64,000 nucleotides of DNA, taken from NCBI GenBank assembly GCA_051888795.1, contig JBJFCD010000142.1, positions 62,001 through 126,000 on the forward strand, given 5' to 3'. Source of the stretch: MD308 sp051888795 (lineage in GTDB: Bacteria; Bacillota; Clostridia; Lachnospirales; Lachnospiraceae). The translations under genes and the position numbers were made by a program. This document shows positions 52,367 to 60,300 of the stretch, piece by piece. Under the pieces are notes generated by a model, which was given only the letters and a program-made list of their open reading frames with translations, made no database searches and was not told where the DNA came from. Every line of letters begins with the position of its first letter. The stretch's first letter is position 1.

Positions 52367-52395
52367 ATTTTAAAGTATTGAATTTAGGAGGTCAA
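52367..52395 (-). promoter_or_regulatory. Sigma-A promoter for the fibronectin-domain gene
   Basis: On the minus strand the -35 TTGACC (52390-52395) and -10 TAAAAT (52367-52372) are 17 bases apart. The predicted start falls two or three bases before the first leader stem. Confidence 0.68.
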
Positions 52396-52424
52396 TAAAA
52401 ATAAAGCTGAGTTTTACCTCAACT

Positions 52425-52688
52425 TTACTCTTCAATCACGTGTATTTCCAGATAATCAAAATCAATAGAATCCACAAAGTTGTCCTGATAGAATCTTGCC
52501 TTCGCATGTCGCTTGAACTCGTCAATCGTTGATTCCAGCCAGATTGGTTTACTTAAGTCGAACACATAACAGATTTCATCCAATGCATGGAAGATCTTAT
52601 GTGTTCTTGTATCATCAGAATCATCGCAGATAACAGTGTCCTTTATCATACGATTATCTTTGAATTCTTTGCCCCACAAACGAAACAT
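52425..52688 (-). CDS. Small conserved protein of unknown function, 87 residues
   Basis: A minus-strand gene beginning MFRLWGKEFKDNRMIKDTV and ending FDYLEIHVIEE. It is soluble and acidic, with an aromatic-rich middle (ALDEICYVFDLSKPIWL) and no signal peptide. Near relatives are, to my recollection, common as uncharacterised proteins in Lachnospiraceae. A good promoter lies upstream, and GAGG precedes the ATG. There is no terminator before the following minus-strand gene's promoter region. Function is unknown. Confidence 0.78.
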   Translation of the reverse strand: MFRLWGKEFKDNRMIKDTVICDDSDDTRTHKIFHALDEICYVFDLSKPIWLESTIDEFKRHAKARFYQDNFVDSIDFDYLEIHVIEE

Positions 52689-52722
52689 CCTTGTACCTCG
52701 CTTTCAGTAAAATTGCAGATAT

Positions 52723-52751
52723 AGTATATCCCAATTCGTATGAGGTGTCCA
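52723..52751 (-). promoter_or_regulatory. Sigma-A promoter for the 87-residue protein at 52425
   Basis: On the minus strand the -35 TGGACA (52746-52751) and -10 TATACT (52723-52728) are 17 bases apart, about 35 bases before the ATG. Confidence 0.65.
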
Positions 52752-52840
52752 GATAAAGCTTGATTTGAGAAGTGTAATATGATAGAATTTTGCAGATGAC
52801 AAGACACTTGACAAAACAGGAAAAGGATGAGGAGTTAACA

Positions 52841-53905
52841 ATGGAAAGATTAAAAAAGACATTGGACAGAGTTTTTATTGAGGGTTTGAGTGCTATGGCA
52901 CAAGGACTGTTTGCAACTTTAATCATAGGAACAATTATTCAGCAGATTGGATCGCTTATCGGTGGAAATATCGGTGATATGATCTTTGCTATTGGAAAGG
53001 TCGCTGCATCTCTTACAGGAGCAGGTATTGGCGCAGCAGTTGCTTACAGATTTAGAGAGAGTCCGCTGGTTGTCGTATCTGCAGCTACAGCAGGTATGGT
53101 TGGCGCATTTGCCAGTAAGCTTCTTGCAGGTACAGTATTAGTTGAAGGTACGATGGTCTATGCGGGACCGGGGGAACCTTTAGGAGCGTTTATTGCAGCA
53201 TATGTAGGCATCTTCTTTGGACATCTGGTATCAGGTAAGACAAAAGTGGATATTCTGGTGACACCTCTTGTTGCGATCGGAACAGGTTCTTGTGTAGGAC
53301 TGATACTTGGACCACCGATTTCAGGATTTATGTCATGGCTAGGTTCCCTGATTAACTGGGGGACAGAACAACAGCCATTCCTTATGGGAATAGTTGTATC
53401 TGTACTTATGGGAATGATTCTTACATTGCCAATCAGCTCAGCGGCGTTGGGAATTATTCTGAATCTTTCAGGCCTTGCAGCAGGTGCAGCTACTATAGGC
53501 TGCTGCTGTAATATGGTAGGGTTTGCAGTAGCAAGCTATCGGGAAAATAAAGTAGGAGGTCTTCTGGCTCAGGGAATAGGAACTTCTATGCTTCAGGTAC
53601 CAAACATTGTCAGAAAACCAATTATATGGCTTCCTGCAATTTTATCCAGTGCAATATTGGGACCGGTTGGAACAATGATTCTTCACATGACAAGTAACGC
53701 AACAGGATCCGGTATGGGAACTGCAGGACTGGTGGGACAGATTATGACATGGCAAACGATGGTTCAGGCTGAGTCTCCGCAGATTGTATTGATTAAGATA
53801 CTTGTTATTCAGATTATCCTTCCGGCAATAGTTACACTGGGAATTTCAGAATTTATGAGAAAAAAAGGCTGGATCAAATTTGGAGATATGAAACTCGATA
53901 TGTAA
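52841..53905 (+). CDS. PTS-IIC-like sugar permease (PTS_EIIC_2 family)
   Basis: A 354-residue membrane protein with about nine or ten helices. It matches the stand-alone PTS_EIIC_2-type permeases, with GKVAASLTGAGIGAAVAYRF near 50-70, VTPLVAIGTGSCVGLILGPPISGFMSWLG near 145-170, and a glycine/cysteine segment TIGCCCNMVGFAVASYREN near 225. No EIIA or EIIB gene is adjacent, so phosphotransfer coupling is unproven. GATGAGGAG precedes ATG 52841; the upstream in-frame ATG at 52790 has no site. A CobO-type gene follows 25 bases later. Confidence 0.78.
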   Translation: MERLKKTLDRVFIEGLSAMAQGLFATLIIGTIIQQIGSLIGGNIGDMIFAIGKVAASLTGAGIGAAVAYRFRESPLVVVSAATAGMVGAFASKLLAGTVLVEGTMVYAGPGEPLGAFIAAYVGIFFGHLVSGKTKVDILVTPLVAIGTGSCVGLILGPPISGFMSWLGSLINWGTEQQPFLMGIVVSVLMGMILTLPISSAALGIILNLSGLAAGAATIGCCCNMVGFAVASYRENKVGGLLAQGIGTSMLQVPNIVRKPIIWLPAILSSAILGPVGTMILHMTSNATGSGMGTAGLVGQIMTWQTMVQAESPQIVLIKILVIQIILPAIVTLGISEFMRKKGWIKFGDMKLDM

Positions 53906-53930
53906 TGTAAATTCAAAGGGAGGTATATTT

Positions 53931-54455
53931 ATGCTGGGCACTGGAAAAATCCATGTATATTATGGTCATGGAAAAGGAAAAACAACCGCAGCTGTAGGTC
54001 AGATTATAAGGGCTGCAGGAAGCGGGCTGAAAGTGCTGGTGTTTCAGTTTCTGAAAGACAATTCCTCCAGTGAGAGGGCAATTTTAGAGCAGATTCCTAA
54101 TGTTACCTGTCTTCCCGGCAGGGAGCCGGTAAAGTTTTACAGTCAGATGAACGGTCCGGAACGTGTGGAATTGAAGAAATATAATACAAAAGCACTGGAC
54201 GAAATTATCAAGTTTTGCGGACCTTTTGACATCCTTCTTTTAGATGAAGTACTCTGTGCTGTTCAGTTAGATGTCTTGAATGAAGACAAATTATTAAGCT
54301 TTTTAGAGCATAAACCGAGAGGACTTGAGATTATCCTGACAGGTCATGAGGTGACAGAAAAAGTACTTAATATTGCCAATTATGTCACAGAGATGAAGAA
54401 GGTCAAACACCCATTTGACGCGGGTTTGACGGCTCGCGCGGGAATTGAATATTAA
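53931..54455 (+). CDS. CobO/BtuR-type cob(I)alamin adenosyltransferase
   Basis: A 174-residue P-loop protein. The nucleotide-binding motif YGHGKGKTTAA (about 10-20) follows the first strand, and LLLDEVLCAV near 104 is the Walker B-like segment with the family D-E-x2. TGHEVTEKVLNIANYVTEMKKVKHPFDAGLTARAGIEY at the end matches the conserved CobO C-terminus. It transfers the adenosyl group from ATP to cob(I)inamide or cobyrinic acid. It stands alone without other cobalamin genes, as is frequent for salvage enzymes. GGGAGG precedes ATG 53931. Confidence 0.9.
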   Translation: MLGTGKIHVYYGHGKGKTTAAVGQIIRAAGSGLKVLVFQFLKDNSSSERAILEQIPNVTCLPGREPVKFYSQMNGPERVELKKYNTKALDEIIKFCGPFDILLLDEVLCAVQLDVLNEDKLLSFLEHKPRGLEIILTGHEVTEKVLNIANYVTEMKKVKHPFDAGLTARAGIEY

Positions 54456-54564
54456 TTATAATATGTTTATTAAATAATATAGATAGACAAGACACAAAAC
54501 TCCATTCTATGGTATAATCCAAATAGGTAACTGGCTCTTCGCCATAGAGAGGAGTGATATTATT

Positions 54565-55254
54565 ATGGAGAACGCAATTAAGAATTATGAGGACGTCGAC
54601 AGTTGGAAGACTATTATGTTTCTCTATAATGCAGCGTTAAAAGAAGTCGGAACTAAGTTGGAGATACTCAATGATGAATTTCAGCATGTTCATAAATATA
54701 ATCCGATTGAACATATCAAAACCCGAGTAAAAACGCCAGAAAGTATCGTGAAGAAATTAAAACGATATGGATACGAGATTTCAATAGAAAATATGGTCAA
54801 ATATGTGAATGATATTGCCGGGGTCAGATTGATCTGTTCCTTTTCGTCGGATATATACCGATTGGCTGAGATGATAGGAAATCAAAGTGATTTAAAGGTG
54901 CTTTCCATTAAAGATTACATAAAGAATCCAAAAGAAAGTGGATATAAAAGTTACCATATGCTTGTATCGGTTCCCATTTTCTTATCAGATAGTGTCGTTG
55001 ATACAAAAGTAGAGATACAGATCCGTACAATAGCCATGGATTTCTGGGCAAGCCTGGAACATAAGATATATTATAAGTTTGAGGGGAATGCACCGGAATA
55101 TATTAGCCGTGAACTCCGCGAATGTGCGGACATGGTATCTACATTGGATGAGAAAATGCTTTCATTGAATGAGGCAATTTTGCAATGTCTGGAAAAGACA
55201 GAAAAGTCAGAGTCAGAAGAGGACAGCGAAGAGGATATACCGATTTTGGAATGA
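54565..55254 (+). CDS. Small alarmone synthetase (RelP/RelQ-type GTP pyrophosphokinase)
   Basis: A 229-residue single-domain (p)ppGpp synthetase. Motifs are RVKTPESIVKKLKR (about 52-65), DIAGVRLICSF near 88, KESGYKSYHMLV near 126 and EIQIRTIAMDFWASLEHKIYY near 151-171. There is no hydrolase HD domain or TGS/ACT tail, so it is a small alarmone synthetase. The acidic end (EEDSEEDIPILE) is an oddity of this copy. A TATAAT -10 at 54513-54518 lies upstream with only a weak -35. GAGAGGAG precedes ATG 54565. A terminator follows. Confidence 0.93.
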   Translation: MENAIKNYEDVDSWKTIMFLYNAALKEVGTKLEILNDEFQHVHKYNPIEHIKTRVKTPESIVKKLKRYGYEISIENMVKYVNDIAGVRLICSFSSDIYRLAEMIGNQSDLKVLSIKDYIKNPKESGYKSYHMLVSVPIFLSDSVVDTKVEIQIRTIAMDFWASLEHKIYYKFEGNAPEYISRELRECADMVSTLDEKMLSLNEAILQCLEKTEKSESEEDSEEDIPILE

Positions 55255-55264
55255 CAAACTAAGG

Positions 55265-55292
55265 AGACCTGAGACTATCTCAGGTCTTCTCT
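55265..55292 (+). terminator. Intrinsic terminator after the alarmone synthetase
   Basis: A 10-bp perfect stem (55265-55274 with 55278-55287) with a 3-base loop followed by a pyrimidine-rich tail (TCTCTTCT). The U-tract is imperfect. Confidence 0.65.
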
Positions 55293-55330
55293 TCTGATAT
55301 AGATAAAATGACTCAGATAGGAGAAAAGCT

Positions 55331-57061
55331 GTGGAATACAAAGATATATATGAAGGAAAGTTTATTGACAGACCAAACAGATTCATTGCCCATGTGGAAA
55401 TAGACGGGTGTGCAGAGACAGTACATGTGAAAAATACAGGAAGATGTGCCGAATTATTAAGGCCGGGTGCGACTGTATACATACAGGATAGCAAAAAAAC
55501 CGAGCGAAAGACCAGATGGGATTTGATTGCAGTAAAGAAAAAAGATAAAATGATCAATATGGATTCCCAAATACCGAATAAAGTAGTAAGGGAATGGATT
55601 GAAGACGGAAATTTTGCACAAGATGTTGTGACGATACGTCCGGAATATACATATGGAAATTCAAGATTTGATCTGTATGTTGAGACAGAGAAAAGAAAAA
55701 TCTTTATTGAAGTAAAAGGCGTAACACTGGAAGAGAACGGGGTTGTCAGATTTCCGGATGCGCCAAGCGAACGTGCGGTAAAACATGTAAAGGAATTGGA
55801 ACGTGCGGTAAGAGAAGGCTATGATGCATATGTGTTTTTTGTTATTCAAATGAATGATGTGAGATATTTTACCCCCAATACAGAAACGCACCCACAATTT
55901 GCAGAGGCATTGAAAGAAGCGGCAGAGGCTGGCGTGAAGGTCATTGCCTATGATTGTCAGGTGGAAAGTGACAGTATCTGCATTGATAAAGAAGTTCCGG
56001 TAGTATTAGACAATCCGATTTTCTATGAAATGAGAGATCCGTTAATTTCGTGGTATCAAAAAAATAAGAGAAAGCTTCCATGGAGAGAGGATCCGACACC
56101 GTATAAGGTGTGGGTGTCAGAAATCATGCTGCAACAGACGAGAGTTGAAGCAGTAAAACCATATTATGAGAGATTTTTAAGAGAGCTTCCGACAGTGGAA
56201 AGTCTGGCAGAAACTACGGAAGACAAACTTTTGAAATTATGGGAAGGTCTGGGGTATTATAATCGTGTTCGCAATATGCAAAAAGCGGCACAGCAGATTA
56301 TGATTGATTATGAGGGAAAGTTTCCTATAACATATGAGGGAGTTAGCTCTTTGAAAGGAATTGGAAGCTATACTGCCGGAGCAATCTGTTCTTTCGCTTA
56401 CGGATTGGCAACACCTGCAGTTGATGGGAATGTGCTGCGAGTGGTTACTCGTCTGACCGGAGATGACGCAGATATTATGAAACAAAGTACCAGAAAACGT
56501 ATAGAAGCAATGTTGGCAAAGGTCATTCCGTCATCGGCATCAAGCGATTTTAATCAGGGATTGATTGAACTCGGGGCAATTGTATGTGTGCCGAATGGCA
56601 AACCAAAATGTGAAGAATGTCCGTTGGCTTTTTTATGTCGGGCCAGAAAAGAAGGGAGTATAGATAAGTACCCGGTTAAATCAAAGAAAAAAGAGAGAAG
56701 AGTTGAGAAAAAAACTGTGATAGTTTTTTTTGACGGAGAAAATATGGCAATCAATAAACGAAAGACAGAAGGGCTTCTGGCCGGACTTTATGAATTGCCT
56801 AATGTGCCCGGACATTTAAATGCAGATGAGGTTGTTGAGTATAGTAAAAGCATAGGACTTATGCCTGTACGAATAGAAAAACTTACGGATGTAAAGCATA
56901 TATTCAGTCATGTGGAATGGCATATGAAAGGATATTATGTAAAGGTAGATGAACTTGAAAAGACAAATGAGAAGAACTTTCTATTTATTCATCCTGAAGA
57001 AATAGAAAAAGAATACCCAATTCCTTCTGCATTTGAAAAATATATGGATATATGGAAATAA
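55331..57061 (+). CDS. SfsA-MutY fusion: nuclease-like domain joined to A/G-specific adenine glycosylase
   Basis: A 576-residue protein that joins two normally separate families in one open frame. Residues 1-230 are an SfsA domain (PD-(D/E)xK nuclease-like) with candidate residues D114, E127 and K129 in FDLYV ... EVKG. Residues about 233-576 are a full MutY: catalytic E264 in WVSEIMLQQ, LKGIGSYTAG as helix-hairpin-helix, D365 in AVDGNVLRV, the iron-sulfur cysteines CVPNGKPKCEECPLAFLC, and a C-terminal NUDIX-like domain. MutY removes adenine opposite 8-oxoguanine. No stop, frameshift or ribosome-binding site lies at the junction (about 56010-56030). GTG 55331 has AGGAG upstream. Confidence 0.92.
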   Translation: MEYKDIYEGKFIDRPNRFIAHVEIDGCAETVHVKNTGRCAELLRPGATVYIQDSKKTERKTRWDLIAVKKKDKMINMDSQIPNKVVREWIEDGNFAQDVVTIRPEYTYGNSRFDLYVETEKRKIFIEVKGVTLEENGVVRFPDAPSERAVKHVKELERAVREGYDAYVFFVIQMNDVRYFTPNTETHPQFAEALKEAAEAGVKVIAYDCQVESDSICIDKEVPVVLDNPIFYEMRDPLISWYQKNKRKLPWREDPTPYKVWVSEIMLQQTRVEAVKPYYERFLRELPTVESLAETTEDKLLKLWEGLGYYNRVRNMQKAAQQIMIDYEGKFPITYEGVSSLKGIGSYTAGAICSFAYGLATPAVDGNVLRVVTRLTGDDADIMKQSTRKRIEAMLAKVIPSSASSDFNQGLIELGAIVCVPNGKPKCEECPLAFLCRARKEGSIDKYPVKSKKKERRVEKKTVIVFFDGENMAINKRKTEGLLAGLYELPNVPGHLNADEVVEYSKSIGLMPVRIEKLTDVKHIFSHVEWHMKGYYVKVDELEKTNEKNFLFIHPEEIEKEYPIPSAFEKYMDIWK

Positions 57062-57062
57062 A

Positions 57063-57087
57063 AATGGTCAGCTTAAAGCCGACCATT
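57063..57087. terminator. Bidirectional terminator between the SfsA-MutY gene and hemerythrin gene
   Basis: A 10-bp stem with one mismatch (57063-57072 with 57078-57087) and a short loop. It is flanked by A on the left and T-rich sequence on the right, so it can end both convergent genes. The hemerythrin stop codon (57073-57075) lies in the loop. Confidence 0.72.
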
Positions 57088-57495
57088 ATTTTCTCTCATG
57101 AATTTGTATTCTGCAACAGAACGATCGAAGCCCTCAATGTGTGTGTAGAACCACTGGATTACGTTCTTTTCAACTTTTTCTACAAAAGCATCTGACGGAC
57201 CTTCTTCTTCCTGAAGCATTTCGTCTAGTTCAGTGATTGTCTTTTTGAAGTTGTCATGCTGTTCTTTGTGTTTTGCAAATCCAGGATAATCAATTTCTCT
57301 CTGGAGCTGTTCTTCTGCGTTAAAGTGGAAGTCGGTATAATCTGCCAGATAATCCAGAGTCTTTACAGCGACCAGTTTTGCATTGCTGTCTTCGCAGCTA
57401 TCCAGAAGTTTGTTGATTCTGTCAATAAGTTCCTTGTGCTGGGAATCAATAAGTTCATTTCCAGTAATTAAATTTTCACTAAATTCTGCTCTCAT
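57073..57495 (-). CDS. Bacteriohemerythrin
   Basis: A 140-residue four-helix di-iron protein. The ligand pattern is complete: H in DSQHKEL, HFNAEEQ (H-x3-E), HKEQH (H-x3-H) and HIEGFD (H-x4-D). Hemerythrins bind oxygen and in anaerobes may protect or supply oxygen-sensitive enzymes. GAGGAGGG precedes the ATG. It lies 27 bases after the PAP2 gene and is probably in its operon. Length and motifs are normal. Confidence 0.95.
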   Translation of the reverse strand: MRAEFSENLITGNELIDSQHKELIDRINKLLDSCEDSNAKLVAVKTLDYLADYTDFHFNAEEQLQREIDYPGFAKHKEQHDNFKKTITELDEMLQEEEGPSDAFVEKVEKNVIQWFYTHIEGFDRSVAEYKFMRENNGRL

Positions 57496-57522
57496 TTTAA
57501 TGCCCTCCTCATTTGATTATTT

Positions 57523-58191
57523 TTATATTGGCTGATGGGAAAAACGAGTAGCTTTTCTCATCTGAGATGCGTAAACTATTGGATATATAGCACATGCCAT
57601 TACGAATGCAGCAATCACATCTGTTACAGAATGCTGTTTTAAAAATATAGTCGATAATATAATCAGGATACCGAGAATATAAGTACTGCACCGTACAAGT
57701 TTATGTGCCTTTAACTTATCGCTGTGTGAAACGGCAATTAATACACCTAGTGTATTGAACACGTGGATACTGGGTAATACGTTAGTTGGCGTATCTGCTG
57801 CATATATTTTCTTTACCATATCAACGAAGATATTATCTCTGGCAAAAACAGTCGGGCGTAAATTCAACCCATTTGGAAAAATCGTACAGACAATCAGGAA
57901 TAAAGTCATTCCGATAATTAAAAAAGAAATGAGTCTGTAAAAACCGGTTTTATCTGTAAAAAAGAAATATAGTACACTTACTGCCATAAACACAAACCAC
58001 AGACAATAAGGAATGATAAAAAATTCAATAAATGGAATAAAATCATCCAATGGTGAGTGAATAATGTAGTAGTGAGAGGTTACATGTCTTTCGAGATACA
58101 TAAACCAGGGCATATAAATAAATGCGTATAAGAATACCCAGGCATGACGGTATTTTTTTATAAATTCTTTTGATTTCTCAATAAATTTCAT
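57523..58191 (-). CDS. PAP2-family membrane phosphatase
   Basis: A 222-residue polytopic protein with about six membrane helices. The phosphatase motifs are partial: NVLPSIHVFNT carries the S-x-H-type second motif, and KQHSVTDVIAAF the third motif with histidine and aspartate. The first lysine/arginine motif is represented by NLRPTVF. Members dephosphorylate lipid phosphates such as undecaprenyl diphosphate or phosphatidate. The start at 58191 is set by AAGGGGA; an in-frame ATG 13 codons upstream lacks a site. It has its own promoter. Confidence 0.83.
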   Translation of the reverse strand: MKFIEKSKEFIKKYRHAWVFLYAFIYMPWFMYLERHVTSHYYIIHSPLDDFIPFIEFFIIPYCLWFVFMAVSVLYFFFTDKTGFYRLISFLIIGMTLFLIVCTIFPNGLNLRPTVFARDNIFVDMVKKIYAADTPTNVLPSIHVFNTLGVLIAVSHSDKLKAHKLVRCSTYILGILIILSTIFLKQHSVTDVIAAFVMACAIYPIVYASQMRKATRFSHQPI

Positions 58192-58235
58192 TGAAATTCC
58201 CCTTTTCGAGCCTGCTGTTTCTTTGTTCACAAGGG

Positions 58236-58264
58236 ATTATAACATGAAAAAATATATTCAACAA
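58236..58264 (-). promoter_or_regulatory. Sigma-A promoter for the PAP2/hemerythrin genes
   Basis: On the minus strand the -35 TTGTTG (58259-58264) and the consensus -10 TATAAT (58236-58241) are 17 bases apart, about 45 bases before the PAP2 start. Confidence 0.7.
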
Positions 58265-58377
58265 TAAAGTTCACTCTTTCTTAATAAATTTCACAGGGTT
58301 TTTCAAAAATCCGCATAATTCTTCTGATTCGGGAAAAGTTAAATGATCTCAATAATGTTTGTCAATTTTATGATGTA

Positions 58378-59295
58378 CTAACTGACAATGATGCGTAACT
58401 TTTCAGATTCCAGCGCTCCACTAATCTCAGTCTGCAGGAAAACGTCTTCACCATCTGTGTGGACACAGAGTGCTGTCTCGCTTTGGATTTTTGCGCTTTT
58501 GCATTGATAAGTGTGGATCCCGCGAAAATATACATGTTTTCCAAAAAAAGCTGTTGGAAGAAGAAACAGAATTTTTAATTTCGATAATCCTTCTATTACG
58601 ATTAGATCAAGTATGTCATCTCCCGGTTCTGCTTTCGGACAGAACATAAAGCCTCCGCCTTCATATTTTTGATTCATAAAAGCTGCAAAATAAGTTTTGT
58701 TAAAGCTTACAGTACGGTTGTTATCTAAAGTGATTGTCATTTTCTGTGGTGTCTGGAGCAGAATGCTCTGGATGGCAACTCCTGCGTAGGATAATTTTCC
58801 CAGTTTGACTTTGTTCAGGAAGATTTTTAATTTTGAAAAAGAAATTTTGTGGCAGACTTCCGCATCAAAACCAATTCCGGAACTGACTGCAAAGCGTCTG
58901 TTTCCTGAACCATAGTTTAAAGTGCCAATGTTGATATAAGTAAAACGGGAAGGTGACAAAATATGTTTTAGGGATTCCAGTGGATTTGAGGAAAGCTTTA
59001 GTCCTCTGGAAAAATCATTGCTTGAACCAATGGGGATATATCCCAGAGTTACGTTTGGTAATTCTGAAATCCCGTTTATAACTTCATTTACAGTTCCGTC
59101 TCCTCCAAGTACGATTAAAGTACAATGGGAGTTGGAGGAGGTCACTTTTTTAGTTATTTCAGTTGCATGCCTCTGGTATTTAGTAAAAAAGACCTGATAA
59201 TTAACATTTTGACTTTGTAAGTGAGTTTCCAGGTCTTTCCAGACCTTGTGCCCCAATCCGGTTCGGGCGTTTGGGTTTACGATAAATGTGTACAT
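58378..59295 (-). CDS. Diacylglycerol kinase-family lipid kinase (DagK/YegS-like)
   Basis: A 305-residue cytoplasmic lipid kinase. The nucleotide-binding motif GGDGTVNEV (about 64-72) and the following GYIPIGSSNDFSRGL are diagnostic. GIGFDAEVCHKI lies near 141, and EGGGFMFCPKAEPGDDILDL near 213 begins the C-terminal beta domain. It phosphorylates diacylglycerol, returning it to phospholipid synthesis, or a related lipid. GAAGAGGA precedes the ATG. It has its own promoter and no clear terminator downstream. The neighbouring PAP2 phosphatase could carry out the reverse step. Confidence 0.92.
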   Translation of the reverse strand: MYTFIVNPNARTGLGHKVWKDLETHLQSQNVNYQVFFTKYQRHATEITKKVTSSNSHCTLIVLGGDGTVNEVINGISELPNVTLGYIPIGSSNDFSRGLKLSSNPLESLKHILSPSRFTYINIGTLNYGSGNRRFAVSSGIGFDAEVCHKISFSKLKIFLNKVKLGKLSYAGVAIQSILLQTPQKMTITLDNNRTVSFNKTYFAAFMNQKYEGGGFMFCPKAEPGDDILDLIVIEGLSKLKILFLLPTAFFGKHVYFRGIHTYQCKSAKIQSETALCVHTDGEDVFLQTEISGALESEKLRIIVS

Positions 59296-59328
59296 ATATA
59301 TTTTTCCTCTTCATGTTTTTCTAAATAA

Positions 59329-59357
59329 AGTATATCAGTAAATAACTGCAACAACAA
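59329..59357 (-). promoter_or_regulatory. Sigma-A promoter for the lipid kinase gene
   Basis: On the minus strand the -35 TTGTTG (59352-59357) and -10 TATACT (59329-59334) are 17 bases apart, about 30 bases before the kinase start. Confidence 0.65.
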
Positions 59358-59429
59358 TAAAAAACTGATTCTCAACAAAAAATATATAGAAAATATCTAT
59401 AAATAGAAAGTCATATAAAAAATACTGAT

Positions 59430-59458
59430 TGGACAAAATAAAAATGCAGAGGTATGAT
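59430..59458 (+). promoter_or_regulatory. Sigma-A promoter of a candidate small RNA
   Basis: The -35 TGGACA (59430-59435) and -10 TATGAT (59453-59458) are 17 bases apart on the plus strand. No plus-strand gene follows before a terminator at 59522-59551. Confidence 0.62.
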
Positions 59459-59464
59459 TATATC

Positions 59465-59551
59465 AGATAAAAGATATTATTGTTTTGGTAATTTTTATTA
59501 CCGTGTTTCCTTCTGCAAAGGTCCTTTGAGAATTGTCTTAAAGGATTTTTT
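59465..59551 (+). ncRNA. Candidate small RNA of about 87 nt
   Basis: Between two minus-strand genes, a plus-strand promoter (59430-59458) and an intrinsic terminator (59522-59551) bracket about 87 bases. They contain a 6-bp hairpin with a TTTT loop (59487-59492 with 59497-59502), a single-stranded linker, and the 10-bp terminator stem. There is no ATG with a ribosome-binding site inside, so it is not a small protein gene. I cannot match it to a known RNA family. Read-through would make RNA antisense to the 3' end of the TetR gene. Confidence 0.5.
59522..59551 (+). terminator. Intrinsic terminator of the candidate small RNA
   Basis: A 10-bp stem with one G-U pair (59522-59531 with 59536-59545), a 4-base loop and a run of six T. 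It points along the plus strand, where no protein gene lies upstream. Confidence 0.8.
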
Positions 59552-59581
59552 GTATTTATGAAGCTTTTGGCAGAAAAAACA

Positions 59582-59600
59582 GAGCCTTATTAAAAGGCTC
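59582..59600 (-). terminator. Terminator of the TetR gene
   Basis: A 7-bp perfect stem (59582-59588 with 59594-59600) with a 5-base loop; read on the minus strand it is followed by a run of T. The TetR stop codon (59590-59592) lies in the loop. Confidence 0.75.
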
Positions 59601-60198
59601 CATCAAGATACGTTTCCAGAGAACGCTTCATATTCCCTTCAAAATCAGCATTGCCTCCTTTCAGGCACCACTCAAATACATTCCCGATTACAATCATACG
59701 GATATCGGTCGTGATTTCGTCGAGAGAAATTTTCGGACTGATAATTCCGGCATCAATACATTTCTGAAGATAATTATGAACTGTAACAATAGGGTAGGGT
59801 CGCTCAGTTCTGATTAAAGGATTTAGAGACTGGTTTTTAGGTGTATAATAATTTGACATAAATTCAACACCCAGTTCTTCACAATAATGGACATAATTTA
59901 TATATACATAAATAATTGTTTTTTTCGCATCTTTCGAGTCAGAAGGTAAATCCAGTAAATCAGGATTAATGCTTGGCTGTTCTTCAATATAATAAGACAG
60001 AAGATCGTCTTTTGTCTTAAAATGATGATAGAAGCTTCCGTTAGAAACACCTGCTTCTTCACATATATTTTTTATAGATAATTGGTCGTATCCCTTTTTT
60101 TGAAGAATATGTTTGGCAGCAGAAAAAATTTTTGCTTTTGTCTCCATAGATTTCTGCTGCTGTCTGGATAATTCTTTTATGTCCTGCACTTGTTTCAT
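59590..60198 (-). CDS. TetR/AcrR family transcriptional regulator
   Basis: A 202-residue regulator. The N-terminal helix-turn-helix (about 22-65) is LSIKNICEEAGVSNGSFYHHFKTKDDLL, followed by an all-helical ligand domain with no recognisable family. The start at 60198 is the first methionine after a promoter predicted at 60244-60272; GAAGGG is loosely spaced before it, and longer in-frame starts pass through the promoter. It is divergent from tex, with a 22-bp imperfect palindrome between them that may be its operator. The inducer is unknown. Confidence 0.88.
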   Translation of the reverse strand: MKQVQDIKELSRQQQKSMETKAKIFSAAKHILQKKGYDQLSIKNICEEAGVSNGSFYHHFKTKDDLLSYYIEEQPSINPDLLDLPSDSKDAKKTIIYVYINYVHYCEELGVEFMSNYYTPKNQSLNPLIRTERPYPIVTVHNYLQKCIDAGIISPKISLDEITTDIRMIVIGNVFEWCLKGGNADFEGNMKRSLETYLDGAF

Positions 60199-60243
60199 GA
60201 TTAAATATATTCCCTTCAAAATAATCTTTGATAATTTGTGAAC

Positions 60244-60272
60244 AGTATAACATATGAAATTAGGTTTTTCAA
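60244..60272 (-). promoter_or_regulatory. Sigma-A promoter for the TetR gene
   Basis: On the minus strand the -35 TTGAAA (60267-60272) and -10 TATACT (60244-60249) are 17 bases apart. The predicted start is near 60237, about 40 bases before the ATG. Confidence 0.68.
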
Positions 60273-60300
60273 GAAAACAGAGTGAACTCGGTATTGCCCT

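Noticed and set aside
52259..52395. Insertion-sequence (IS200/IS605-like) end near two hairpins
   Set aside because: No transposase or RAYT gene, direct repeats or paired ends nearby; a promoter and start codon make a 5' leader more likely.
56000..56040. Frameshift or missing stop creating an artificial SfsA-MutY fusion
   Set aside because: The frame is continuous with no indel sign, no ribosome-binding site precedes the MutY part, and both halves are complete. Only resequencing could fully exclude an error.
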